From contig CALDWI010000043.1 of NCBI GenBank assembly GCA_937923795.1, positions 11,005-75,004 on the forward strand: a stretch of DNA of 64,000 bases, read 5' to 3'. The DNA comes from an uncultured Collinsella sp. Lineage in GTDB: Bacteria; Actinomycetota; Coriobacteriia; Coriobacteriales; Coriobacteriaceae. Shown one piece after another: positions 9,215 through 17,954 of the stretch. Numbering within the stretch: the first letter of the stretch is position 1; the number at the start of each line of letters is the position of its first letter. The translations under genes were made by a program, and so were the position numbers. Below the pieces are notes generated by a model. It did not search any database. It was not told where the DNA came from and worked only from the letters and a program-made list of their open reading frames with translations.

Positions 9215-9343
9215 GTCTGCCCGGCGACGCGGAACATAAGATTCCCTGCTCGGACAGTCCTGCTCGCACGGAGAGCACATTAAGTGCTCTCCGGCTCGTG
9301 CGGAACTCGCGATGAACCTTACGTTCCGCGTCGCCGGGCAGAC
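9215..9343 (+). repeat. Class A long hairpin element, copy A1
   Basis: The arms 9215-9240 and 9318-9343 pair over 26 positions with one mismatch. The core at 9241-9317 contains an inner stem GGAGAGCAC / GTGCTCTCC with loop ATTAA, flanked by TCCTGCTC on the left and GTGCGGAACTCGCGAT on the right. The core recurs at 53282-53358 and, reversed, at 9532-9602, but the outer arms of those copies are unrelated. Confidence 0.85.
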
Positions 9344-9398
9344 GCCTCGGTGTTGAATCGCGGCTTGTCATGAGAGCATCCGCAACATATGTAAGTTG

Positions 9399-9419
9399 AA
9401 GGCCACGCCACGTGGCCTT
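9399..9419 (+). terminator. Rho-independent terminator after the LTA-synthase-like gene
   Basis: AAGGCCAC-GCCAC-GTGGCCTT stem-loop followed by CTTTGT. It lies downstream of hairpin A1. Confidence 0.7.
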
Positions 9420-9427
9420 CTTTGTAT

Positions 9428-9657
9428 CCGGAAAGCCTGTCCCACCCTGAATACATCTGGGAATGAAATCATCAGCTTATAAGGCCTTCCATCAATAAAG
9501 GGACGCCCTCCCGGGCGGCAGGCACGAAGTTCATCGCGAGTTCCGCACGCAAAGAAGGCCACTTAATGTGGCTTCCGTCTTGCGCAGGACTGTAGAGCAG
9601 GGAACTTCGTGCCCGCCGCCCGGGAGGGTGTTGCGTTTAGAAGATGGACCTAGCGCT
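9428..9657 (-). repeat. Gene-end intergenic cassette, copy 1, carrying class A hairpin A2
   Basis: The flanks 9428-9502 and 9632-9657 match 18918-18989 and 19010-19035 (shared CCATCAATAAAGG and TTTAGAAGATGG, then CCTAGC holding the stop codon of the gene on the minus strand). In this copy a complete 129-nt hairpin (9503-9631) sits between the flanks. In the other copy only a short GC palindrome does. Confidence 0.75.
9503..9631 (-). repeat. Class A long hairpin element, copy A2 (core reversed)
   Basis: The arms 9503-9531 and 9603-9631 pair over 29 positions with two mismatches that would be G-U in RNA. Read on the minus strand, the core (9532-9602) matches the A1 and 53-kb cores, including the ATTAA loop and the GTGCGGAACTCGCGAT strand. 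It lies 19 bases after the stop codon of the surface protein and in the same direction. Confidence 0.85.
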
Positions 9658-10348
9658 TATTCCTCCGGGACAAAAGCAGCGCGGCCATAAAAGCGATGAT
9701 TGCAAGCGTCAGCAACATCAAAAGCAATGTGAGCGTGCTGTCGCCGGTTGCCGCCAGGCCAAACAGACCGGGGCTCTTACTGCCAGCAGGTTGTACGGGA
9801 ATCTTCTCGCCATCGTCTTCGGCGGTAATCTCCCAGCGAATGGTCTTGTTTGCGTCGGCAAGCTCGTTGCCCACCGACGTCGGGACACTTAGTTGCAAAT
9901 TGAGCACCGTGCTGCCATCGCTCGTAAACGTTGCGACCTGCGTGGGATAGGCAAACACGCTGCCCGGCGCTCCCGTCTGGAGCCAACCGGCAGACGCATC
10001 GCCCGCCGACGCCGTTAAGGTAATGGGCGACAGCAGGTGTGCCGTCTCGTGATCGACAACGGCCCGCACAAACACGCGTACCTGGGACTTTACGCCCATG
10101 GCACGAACCTCAATCTGTTGCTCGCGCACATCGCCGGGCATTAGATCTTTAAAGGCGGGAAACAGATCGGGCTCCCCCGAGGAGCCCGTCGCCCCCGATA
10201 CCGTCAGCTGGTGCGCATTTCCGTCATAGGCAATCGCGGGAGTCTCGGCAAACGCGCGGGCAGGAACGGCGAGCGCGACCATGCAGAGAATGGCCGCGAC
10301 CACGCAACGCACGGAGCGCGCAACGCCTTTGCGAATCGGGAACGCCAT
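9650..10348 (-). CDS. Predicted cell-surface protein with signal peptide and C-terminal anchor-like segment
   Basis: A 232-residue exported protein, last gene of the sipW operon. Its start (ATG at 10348, GGAGGT upstream) overlaps the preceding operon junction. A signal peptide (about residues 1-34, ending PARAFA) is followed by a beta-rich domain of about 150 residues. The C-terminus has LAATGD, a hydrophobic span and a basic RRNKR tail. This is the layout of a sortase signal, but LAATG departs from the LPxTG consensus, so plain membrane anchoring is equally possible. No sortase gene is visible. It may tether the operon's TasA-like fibre or the giant B-repeat protein to the envelope; this is inferred from position and topology. 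Confidence 0.7.
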   Translation of the reverse strand: MAFPIRKGVARSVRCVVAAILCMVALAVPARAFAETPAIAYDGNAHQLTVSGATGSSGEPDLFPAFKDLMPGDVREQQIEVRAMGVKSQVRVFVRAVVDHETAHLLSPITLTASAGDASAGWLQTGAPGSVFAYPTQVATFTSDGSTVLNLQLSVPTSVGNELADANKTIRWEITAEDDGEKIPVQPAGSKSPGLFGLAATGDSTLTLLLMLLTLAIIAFMAALLLSRRNKR

Positions 10349-10350
10349 AC

Positions 10351-10920
10351 TCACGCACCTCCGTGCGGCGGCACCAGCACGCCATCTTTGACCGTACAGT
10401 TCCATGCCTCGGTGACCGCATCGTCGGGCGTGGACTGAATCGCCTGGGTCGAAATGTCGACGACTAGGTTTTTACCGTCTGCCTTCTTCTCGGACACGCT
10501 CTTGATGAGCACGCCCGTCTTGTCGAGCGATGCAACGGGAGACGTCCAGTAGTAGAATCCGTCGGCCGAGCGAACCCAAGACGAGGCGCTGCTAGTAGTT
10601 GAGGCATTGGACACGTCGCCCCACACAAGGGCGTAGTCGGTACCCTCGACCGGCTCATCCCACAGGCGTGCGCCATCCTTGTCCTGCCAGTAGATATCCA
10701 CCGCAACACGCAGGTATGCCGGAGCCGAGCCCGTGTTTTTAACCGAGACATCCCTCTTCACGTTGTCCTCGAGCGTCTCGTCCACCGAAGGCGCCACCGA
10801 GCCAAAACCAAACTCGTTGACCAGCACACCCGTAACCGAAAGCCACGCAAACGTGCCGACAGCGCCGGCCAAAAGGAGAACGCCGACAAGGAGGGCAACG
10901 ATCTGCTTGCGCTTTGTCAT
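10351..10920 (-). CDS. TasA/camelysin-like SipW-dependent secreted protein (third of operon)
   Basis: A 189-residue protein with a SipW-type signal: a KRK start, a hydrophobic run (LLVGVLLLAGAVGTFAWL) and then SVTGVLVNEFGFGSV, as in the TasA, TapA and CalY families. The mature part is a small beta-rich domain with the typical VSVKNTGSAPAYLRVAV segment. It probably forms or caps a surface fibre after cleavage by the operon's own SipW. It begins one base after the stop codon of the giant protein gene, and its ribosome site GGAGG lies inside that gene's end, so translation is probably coupled. Two residues before its stop it is Gly-rich and has no anchor. Confidence 0.8.
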   Translation of the reverse strand: MTKRKQIVALLVGVLLLAGAVGTFAWLSVTGVLVNEFGFGSVAPSVDETLEDNVKRDVSVKNTGSAPAYLRVAVDIYWQDKDGARLWDEPVEGTDYALVWGDVSNASTTSSASSWVRSADGFYYWTSPVASLDKTGVLIKSVSEKKADGKNLVVDISTQAIQSTPDDAVTEAWNCTVKDGVLVPPHGGA

Positions 10921-10921
10921 C

Positions 10922-13900
10922 CTAGTCCTCCCTCTTCAGCTGCCCGTTTTTCCAAACATTCTTGGCATGCGAGCCGCCGTCGACCCATTTGTCCTTCGCA
11001 CGCGTGTTAACGCACATCACCACCGCATCGCCCGCGCTCGAGGCAGACGAAATCGTCAGCTCGGCAGATTTGCCGGGCGCCTTACCAGGCGTGCTCAGCT
11101 CACCCTGGTAGCGCCATGCCCAAGCCGTATCTTCCTCGACGGTATAGAAACCCACCGGCGCGGCAAATTGCACACTGCCTACATACCAGGTCTCGCCGTT
11201 TTCCCGCTGCGTTTTATCGACCTTCACTTCGACCATGCGCGTCTCGGCAAGAGAATCCTTCGACGCCTTCCGTGACACCTTAAAGCGGAATGTCTGTCCC
11301 ATGGCACTAGCATCGGTGGTCTTTTTTACAATTGTCAACACGTGAGTCTGGTCGAAGTTGAACACGGCATTGCCGGGGTCCTGTTCGCCTTCACCCGTCT
11401 TCTTGGACTCCAGACGATTGGCTAGGTCGAATGAGCCATTGCCCGAGCCCAAGCTATAGAGTGAGACGTATTTGTCGTTTACGGGCTCCTCCCTCATGGA
11501 TGTACCAGGGCCGTAGCTCGCCTGCTTAACTGTAACAGTCAGCTGCGTTCCCATAAACGGCTCGGCAAAGCAGACCTTAAAGGGTGCCTTGTCGGCGCTG
11601 TTGTCGACCGTGTTGGCGGCGTTGGGATCGAGTAGCCACTTAAGCCGCGCGGTCATTGTTTTAGGGTTCGTGGAATCGGATGTGTCGTTGGCAGTCACGC
11701 GATACGTTACGGGATACAAGTCCATATCGCCCTTGACCGGCTCGCCCTTAAACTCATTCCAAGACTTCGCAGTGCCATCGGCAGGCACATATCGCCACTC
11801 CAGGAAGAGTTCACGCACTTCACCGTTAGCCGCCGCCCGCTCATCGAGCAGCGCGACAATCTTAGAGTAAGCATCCGGGTCGTACGCGACGGACTTTTGC
11901 TCCATCTCGGGATTGCCGTTGTTGTCATAGACCGGTTTGCCGTTCTCATCCACCTTGGGAACCTCGACGTTATGGACAAAGCCAGCGCCTGTCGCTCGCT
12001 CGTCACCCGAGTCGACCGTCGCTGTAAAGATGGGCAACCCGTCGACACCGTGATAGCGCACCTTATACGGCGCAATCTTATACACCGCAGTGTAGGTCAC
12101 GCTCTCAAAGGGCTCGCTGCCCTCGAGGGGATACTTCTCATCGTCAGTCATCAGGGTGTACTGCCCGTCATTGACATAGTCGCGCGACCAGCCGACAAAG
12201 TCGTACTTGGTGCCGTCTTTTCCGACGACCTCGGTTGCAGCTTTTACCTCCAGCGAAATCTGATCACCGGAGTCGGTGCGCGAAAGCGATCGCACGGACT
12301 CAGGGTTATCCAGATTGATATCGATATTCGATTGGACCTTAACCGCGCTGGCACGGTAAACCGGGTACAGCTCCATGGGAGTCTTAACCACAGTATTTTT
12401 GTTAACCATGGGAAGACCGTCCGACCAGACGACATAGCCGCTGCCAGCAGCCGGCTTGGTTTCCGTCCAGCCGACGAAGGCATTGTATGCATTCGTTGCA
12501 GCATCTATGTCGCCGACCTTATACGTTGGCAGCGGGATGCCATCCTTAAGGCTGCCGAGAGCGTCGCCTTCCTGTGCAAGCTTGCCATCGATAGCGCTGT
12601 CATCCAGGTGATACACCACCGCAATGGGCGTGTAATATGCCACAAACGTATAGGGCTTGCCAGGCTCCACGGAATAGGAATAGGTGTTGCCGCCTTCGGC
12701 CGTCGGCTCGAGCTGCTCGACCGTTCCGTCGGGAAGCTCGATTTCGAGCTTCTTAAGCTGATAGGCGCCACCGGTACCGTCGGCGTACACCGTCGTCGTA
12801 ATGTCGGGGTTTACCGTTGCCACCGCATCGCCGTTCTCCTGGACCTCAAGATCAGGCGTAATCTTAAAATTCGGCACGTTGATGACGTCTGGCGTTCCGT
12901 CAAAGCCCTTGCGGTGCAGGTTGGTGGTGTAGTTGACGTCGTACTTTGCGTAGACGGGATAGGCATCCTGCCACTGGGTGACCTTGGAGTCATCCGTCGC
13001 CAAGTATGGCGCCGCCTTTTCCGGATCGCTCGTCACATAGGGGTCGTTGGCGACATCATAGATATATTTCCAGACGGCAGAATCCTTCTGGACCTCGGCG
13101 GTCGAAATCCAGCCCAGGAACTTATAACCCGGCACGGCCATGTCAGCATCGGTCGGGGAAGCCTGAAGAGTCAGGTAGGGATTGATGTCGCCCTTTTTTC
13201 CGTCGTAGGGCTTATCATTAACCGTCTTGTCCTTATAAAGATGCGGATAACAATACAGGAACGTCGGGTCTTTACCTTCTGGCGTTTTCTGTTGAAGCAA
13301 GTTGCTTTCATAGCGTCGAGTAGCAGTTTGCTTGACGTTGTCATACTTGTCATAGAAGGTGACATCCGTAGTCACCATAGCGCGAACAAAATATTGTTCC
13401 GTCGTTTTAACGAGACTCGAAAAAGGATTATTTATATATGTCCAAGAACCGTCACCGGGTCTTTCGAGCGTCCAAAAACTGAAGTGATACCTATCATGCG
13501 CAGAATGAAATTGGACTTTGATGCTAGCGGCAACCTTCTCATCGCTCAGTTTTCCAGCTCCCGGAAAATCAGTGTCGGCAATCATATCCTTGAGAGTATT
13601 TGCGCCGCTGTCGTTACGCACGTTATGGGAGTAGGCATTTATAGGCGCAACGATTTTCGTCGCATTAGAGAGAACGGTAGTGCACTTATCTGCTGGATTC
13701 TCATCATTGTGTAGCACATGGGCGGAGGCGTCCGTGCCAGCACCCCAATGGATAATGTTTTCACGAACATATGTCGCGCCGACGTTTTCCTCGAAGGGCG
13801 ACTTGTATTTATTCCAAATCGAGCACAACTTCTTGCTGTCCGTTAGATCGCTATTTGTAAATGCCCGAACGTAATAATCCACGCGGTACTCAAAGCGCGC

Positions 13901-16429
13901 CGTATAGGTGTGCGGCACGGTTAGATCGACATCGGCAGGGAGTGTATAGCTGGGGTCGCGGCTTACGCGCACCTCGACCACGGACCCGTCGGCGGCCTGC
14001 TTGTTTTCGTACCAGCCCAGGAAACGATACCCATCGGGCAGCTTGCCGCCATTGGACAGGAGCGTACCGTCCGTGTTGCGCACCTGTACCGTGTAGACGC
14101 TGGCGCCGTCCCCGGCAGTCTGGACGTCGACTTTGGTGCTGCCCACGTCTACGCGCTGGGTCACATCATCAAGCGTGTCCTGCTCATTGCCTTCGAATAC
14201 CGTCATGATGTTTGACACGTAGTCGCTGTACACGGGATAGAAGTCGGTTGGACGGACAACAGTGATCTCGCTACCCGCAGGATAAAAAGCTCCCTGATTT
14301 TTAAGATTGGCTAACTTATCCGAAGTGATGGCGGCATAGGCGCCGTTCATACCTTCCTCGCTGCTAGGCTGCGTGGTCCAGCCGATAAACGTTGCGCTGT
14401 CGGAAAGCCCCTCGCGGTCTGCAGGAGCCGCAGGCGTCACATCCACGCCGTAGCGATACCAATCAACTGACTTGTCGTGCTTATCGCCGTTATGCCAATC
14501 AAGCGTCTCGCCCTTAACGTTATAGAACAGTACCTGTGCCTCGTATGAAGCGATAAAGAGGTCATTGCCCTTGAAGCCTTCGCTCTCGGCATGATCCTTG
14601 CCGTTGTCGGCAGTGTAGCTAGACGTCGTCTCGTGCTTCGTGTTGTCCTGAACGCGCTTGCCATCCTTCACCGCAGCGTCATCTGTCTTGCCGTCAAACC
14701 AGCTGTTGTCTTGTCCAATTCGATTCACGCGCACATCGGGCTCGCAGAACCAGCCCATAAAGCGGTAGCCGCCGTTCGCCTCGCTCAGCCCCGCAGGCTT
14801 TGCGGAGGTATCCTGCTTAAACGTTACCGATGTATCGCCCGTAGCAAGACCCTGTGCCGTTCCGGCCAGCACAGCGCTCACCGCAAAGGTGTACGGATCC
14901 GTGGTCGCCTGGTCTTTGCCAAGTTTGGTCTTCTCGATTGTTGCCGTACCCGCACCGGGAAAATCAATCGTCGCCTTAACGCTCTGGCCATGCACGGGAA
15001 TATTCAGCCTGTAGTCCATCGCCCACTCGTTGGCATGCGAACCGCCCAGGGCATCGTCGTTGGCGGTCGAGCGCATGGTGCCGGCACAGAAGTCGTAGTC
15101 GTGCTGTTCCCACAGCTCGCGCGTGATGTAACGCTCGTCATCCCACGGACCGTAGCTGTCGCCCTTGGTGGTGCCGTCACCGCCAAACGAAGGTATCTTT
15201 TTCTTAGCCGCAGTACCCTGGCTGCTGCCTTTTAGGCTCACGCTCGGCTTAAAGTAACACTCGGTGACCGTGGCATCGCCCTTGTTGGCGCGCGCAGCAA
15301 TACCGCCCAAGTTCACGTCGTTTTGAATAATGGGAATCACGGCGATGGGATTGTACTGACGCGAGCTCAAATCGCCCGCAAAGTGGCTTCGAACGAGCTC
15401 GTTGCCCTCTTCAGTTAAAATACGGCCCGCCAGGCCACCCGTCCACGCGCGCGTCACAGAAATGACGCCCACGTACGACGCGGCATAGCTGTAGCACTGC
15501 GCCGTCGAGAAGCAGTCGATAATCTTGGCGTTACCTGCCATACAGCCCACAAAACCCGAGGCGTACACGTTGTTGCCGCCCAGGGCGCCAATGGCCACAT
15601 CGTATTTATTGGTGACGTCGGTCATGCCATTCTCGGCAATCGAGCCATTCTCTTTGCGCGTAGGCGTCACGCGGCAATACTCGATGGTCGAGTTCTTAAC
15701 GTAGCCGGCAAACGCCGCCATATACAGGCCCTCGCCACCGATTGCCTGTACGCCCGAAGTCGTGTTGTTAACGGCGCGGCCACCACGGACCTCGCAGTTG
15801 TAGAGCGTACAGCCGTCGAGCTCGCCGGCAATCAGGCCGCCCTCAAAGCCCGCATTGGTAATCACGTTGAGCATGTTGTTGGCGCACGTAACGTGCAGGG
15901 TGCTCTCCATGACCATAACGTTTTCGAAGCGAGTGTTGACGGCCTTGCCCACGATAATGCCGCCGCGGAAGTCGGCCCAGATGTTGGCATCCTTGACCAG
16001 GAAGTTCTTGATGGTGGCGCCATCGGTCTCGGCAAAAAAGCCCGTATCGCGCTCGGGATCCAACATATTGTTGGCGTAGTCCAGACCTTTAACGGTGTGG
16101 TTCCGGCCATCGAAAACGCCCTTAAAGGGATGCTCCTTATTGCCAAAGGAGAGGTGCTTGACCGTGTTCGAGACGATGGTCTTCATGTCCTCACCATCGA
16201 GCTCAATATCGTTATCGAGATAGACGTGCCAATCGCGCGTGTCGCGCTCGCGCGAAAGCGCCACGCACGACAAAAAGTCGGCCTCGTTTTTGATGTGGAA
16301 TTCGGTTTGGCCCTCGGGCACAGTCTCGGCATGCACCGCCATCGGCAGCGCCATTACACAGCAAAGGGCAATCGCCGCGACGGCAATCAGCCTGCTAAGC
16401 ACACCTCGGTTTCTGTTCTTGATCTTCAT
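10922..16429 (-). CDS. Giant secreted InlB B-repeat protein (1835 residues)
   Basis: A signal peptide (about 1-34, ending AVHA) is followed by a region of about 400 residues with GLUG-like, pectate-lyase-style repeats (FKGVFDGRNHTVKGL, GGIIVGKA, GGLIAGELDG). Next come about a dozen InlB B-type (Listeria-Bacteroides) repeats, each ending in a beta strand such as YTARFEY, FIASYEA, LYPVYRA or YTAVYKI. The C-terminal 150 residues resemble a Cna-B/pilin-type domain (GFYTVEEDTAWAWRY) and end KDKWVDGGSHAKNVW without an LPxTG motif or membrane span. Such proteins act as adhesins in known families. Lacking its own anchor, it may bind the TasA-like products encoded beside it. It starts three bases after the upstream gene and is co-transcribed with sipW, by spacing. 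Confidence 0.85.
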   Translation of the reverse strand: MKIKNRNRGVLSRLIAVAAIALCCVMALPMAVHAETVPEGQTEFHIKNEADFLSCVALSRERDTRDWHVYLDNDIELDGEDMKTIVSNTVKHLSFGNKEHPFKGVFDGRNHTVKGLDYANNMLDPERDTGFFAETDGATIKNFLVKDANIWADFRGGIIVGKAVNTRFENVMVMESTLHVTCANNMLNVITNAGFEGGLIAGELDGCTLYNCEVRGGRAVNNTTSGVQAIGGEGLYMAAFAGYVKNSTIEYCRVTPTRKENGSIAENGMTDVTNKYDVAIGALGGNNVYASGFVGCMAGNAKIIDCFSTAQCYSYAASYVGVISVTRAWTGGLAGRILTEEGNELVRSHFAGDLSSRQYNPIAVIPIIQNDVNLGGIAARANKGDATVTECYFKPSVSLKGSSQGTAAKKKIPSFGGDGTTKGDSYGPWDDERYITRELWEQHDYDFCAGTMRSTANDDALGGSHANEWAMDYRLNIPVHGQSVKATIDFPGAGTATIEKTKLGKDQATTDPYTFAVSAVLAGTAQGLATGDTSVTFKQDTSAKPAGLSEANGGYRFMGWFCEPDVRVNRIGQDNSWFDGKTDDAAVKDGKRVQDNTKHETTSSYTADNGKDHAESEGFKGNDLFIASYEAQVLFYNVKGETLDWHNGDKHDKSVDWYRYGVDVTPAAPADREGLSDSATFIGWTTQPSSEEGMNGAYAAITSDKLANLKNQGAFYPAGSEITVVRPTDFYPVYSDYVSNIMTVFEGNEQDTLDDVTQRVDVGSTKVDVQTAGDGASVYTVQVRNTDGTLLSNGGKLPDGYRFLGWYENKQAADGSVVEVRVSRDPSYTLPADVDLTVPHTYTARFEYRVDYYVRAFTNSDLTDSKKLCSIWNKYKSPFEENVGATYVRENIIHWGAGTDASAHVLHNDENPADKCTTVLSNATKIVAPINAYSHNVRNDSGANTLKDMIADTDFPGAGKLSDEKVAASIKVQFHSAHDRYHFSFWTLERPGDGSWTYINNPFSSLVKTTEQYFVRAMVTTDVTFYDKYDNVKQTATRRYESNLLQQKTPEGKDPTFLYCYPHLYKDKTVNDKPYDGKKGDINPYLTLQASPTDADMAVPGYKFLGWISTAEVQKDSAVWKYIYDVANDPYVTSDPEKAAPYLATDDSKVTQWQDAYPVYAKYDVNYTTNLHRKGFDGTPDVINVPNFKITPDLEVQENGDAVATVNPDITTTVYADGTGGAYQLKKLEIELPDGTVEQLEPTAEGGNTYSYSVEPGKPYTFVAYYTPIAVVYHLDDSAIDGKLAQEGDALGSLKDGIPLPTYKVGDIDAATNAYNAFVGWTETKPAAGSGYVVWSDGLPMVNKNTVVKTPMELYPVYRASAVKVQSNIDINLDNPESVRSLSRTDSGDQISLEVKAATEVVGKDGTKYDFVGWSRDYVNDGQYTLMTDDEKYPLEGSEPFESVTYTAVYKIAPYKVRYHGVDGLPIFTATVDSGDERATGAGFVHNVEVPKVDENGKPVYDNNGNPEMEQKSVAYDPDAYSKIVALLDERAAANGEVRELFLEWRYVPADGTAKSWNEFKGEPVKGDMDLYPVTYRVTANDTSDSTNPKTMTARLKWLLDPNAANTVDNSADKAPFKVCFAEPFMGTQLTVTVKQASYGPGTSMREEPVNDKYVSLYSLGSGNGSFDLANRLESKKTGEGEQDPGNAVFNFDQTHVLTIVKKTTDASAMGQTFRFKVSRKASKDSLAETRMVEVKVDKTQRENGETWYVGSVQFAAPVGFYTVEEDTAWAWRYQGELSTPGKAPGKSAELTISSASSAGDAVVMCVNTRAKDKWVDGGSHAKNVWKNGQLKRED

Positions 16430-16432
16430 GGG

Positions 16433-17080
16433 CTAGTTCGCCTCCGGCCAGCCCACGACGTCGAGCACGTCGAGGACGGAATCGTTTGTCTGCTGGTTTT
16501 TGGCCTGCACGGCCTGGACGTCGATATCGAGTTTGAATGAGCCGCCGCGCGCGGCATCGTTGTAGTCGCCCACAAAGCGCAGCGAGTCCATGAGGCTCTC
16601 CGTCATGGCGCCGGGGTCGAGCATGCCGCCACGCCCGGCCAATCCGCGGTAGTAGTACCACCCATCGCCGCCATCGATCCACGGGGACCCCTCGCCCGCG
16701 TTCACGTTAAAGGCAACGTTGCCCGAGGGATCCGCGGTCGTGCCGTCAGACGCCACCGACGTCATGCGCAGACGAGCGCGAACATACTCGGGCTGTGCGC
16801 CAGCATTCTGCACGCGCACGATACGGCTGATGTCAGAGCCACTGGCCTTGGTGTCGGGATAGTCCCCGTGCTCGTTGGCCTCAAACGGAATCTCCTCGCC
16901 CTGCTCGTTGAGGGCGTATTCGCAGACTCGTACCTTCACGCTGCCAAACGATAGGACGTTGTTCGCCGGAACCATATCAACGATAAAAGCCAGCGTGCCA
17001 CACAGGCACGCCAGGGCCAACAGCGCCATCGCGGCAAGCGCCAAGGTACGTTTCTGATTGTCGGAAAGATTGTTGAGCAT
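16433..17080 (-). CDS. TasA/camelysin-like SipW-dependent secreted protein (second of operon)
   Basis: This 215-residue protein starts at the ATG at 17080, and its N-terminus (MLNNLSDNQKRTLALAAMAL) leads into a hydrophobic run and LAFIVDMVPANNVLSFGSV, the SipW-type cleavage region. The VRVQNAGAQPEYVRARL segment is the usual second strand of this family. The start lacks a strong ribosome site, and a 16-bp hairpin lies between this gene and the preceding TasA-like gene, so it is probably expressed less than the first. Longer in-frame starts upstream would read a Pro/Arg-rich, non-coding-looking stretch through that hairpin and were rejected. It could be a minor fibre subunit or an adaptor. Confidence 0.75.
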   Translation of the reverse strand: MLNNLSDNQKRTLALAAMALLALACLCGTLAFIVDMVPANNVLSFGSVKVRVCEYALNEQGEEIPFEANEHGDYPDTKASGSDISRIVRVQNAGAQPEYVRARLRMTSVASDGTTADPSGNVAFNVNAGEGSPWIDGGDGWYYYRGLAGRGGMLDPGAMTESLMDSLRFVGDYNDAARGGSFKLDIDVQAVQAKNQQTNDSVLDVLDVVGWPEAN

Positions 17081-17110
17081 TACGTTCGCCAATCGTCGAT
17101 CAAAGGGGGA

Positions 17111-17160
17111 CCGAGATCCCGACCCGAATATAGGGGTTGGGGAACGGGTCGGGGTCTCGG
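17111..17160 (-). terminator. Intra-operon hairpin between two TasA-like genes (attenuator-like)
   Basis: CCGAGATCCCGACCCG (17111-17126) pairs with CGGGTCGGGGTCTCGG (17145-17160) with one wobble. There is no long T-run, so partial termination or mRNA protection of the upstream TasA-like transcript is more likely than a full stop. Confidence 0.6.
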
Positions 17161-17171
17161 TGGAAGGGGGA

Positions 17172-17882
17172 TTACTTCTTGGTCTCAGCCCAGGCCTTGG
17201 CCTGAGCAACAGCGTTGGCGGCAGGAGTAGCCTCCTTGCCCTTCTGGTCGGCACCGAAGATGTAGGCGGAAACCGTCATCTTGGGAGTGGTGGCAACCAT
17301 AGAGCCCTCCAAGGTGCTGGGGAACACAACCTTGCTAAAGAGCTCGCCGGTGTAGACATCCTCGGTGGCACCCTTGGCTTTCAGAACGGCAGGGACGCCA
17401 GTCGTGGAGCCCTTGGCATACATGAACAGGCCGCTCAGATACTTGCCATCGGCGGACGGGGTCACCTCACCATCGACCGGCTTCCAGTTGTCGTTGAGGG
17501 TGAAGTACGGGGTGTCCGCGGGAGCGGCGGTGTTATTGACCATGGCGTTCTTCACATAGATAAACACGTAGGCGTCATCGGAGTCCTTCTTGATGCCGAC
17601 GTTGGGGTTCTTATCGGCAGTTGCGCCGGGAACGATCTTGGAGTCGTCGACCCACTTGGTCTCGAACAGGTAGGCCTTGTCAGTGTTCGGATCATTGGGG
17701 TTCGGCTTCTCGGGATGGTCCGGATCAGGCTTGTTTTCCGGGTGGCCAAAGCTACCAACCGTAAACACGTTCTCCAGCGACTGCGTGGCCGTCAGCCATG
17801 CATAGGTGCCCACGCCGGCGGCCAGCACCAGCAGCAGCAAGGCGGCAACGATGCCGTAGCGCTTTTTCTTCTTGTTTTCCAT
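17172..17882 (-). CDS. TasA/camelysin-like SipW-dependent secreted protein (first of operon, likely main subunit)
   Basis: A 236-residue protein with a KKKKR start, the hydrophobic run GIVAALLLLVLAAGVGTYAW and then LTATQSLENVFTVGSF, a clear SipW-type signal. A Pro/Asp/Lys-rich linker (about residues 48-68) leads to a beta-rich mature domain that contains AYVFIYVKNAMVNNTA. It lies directly after sipW, has a good ribosome site (AAGGAAGAG) and precedes a hairpin that may stabilise its message, all of which fit the most abundant fibre subunit. Known relatives (TasA, CalY) form biofilm fibres or surface coats in Firmicutes. Codon use is typical of its neighbours. Confidence 0.85.
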   Translation of the reverse strand: MENKKKKRYGIVAALLLLVLAAGVGTYAWLTATQSLENVFTVGSFGHPENKPDPDHPEKPNPNDPNTDKAYLFETKWVDDSKIVPGATADKNPNVGIKKDSDDAYVFIYVKNAMVNNTAAPADTPYFTLNDNWKPVDGEVTPSADGKYLSGLFMYAKGSTTGVPAVLKAKGATEDVYTGELFSKVVFPSTLEGSMVATTPKMTVSAYIFGADQKGKEATPAANAVAQAKAWAETKK

Positions 17883-17954
17883 CGTTCTCTTCCTTTCGAA
17901 AATCGACTTCCCCCGGCAACGGCCCTTGCCGTTGCCGACACCTCTCCCCTGCCG

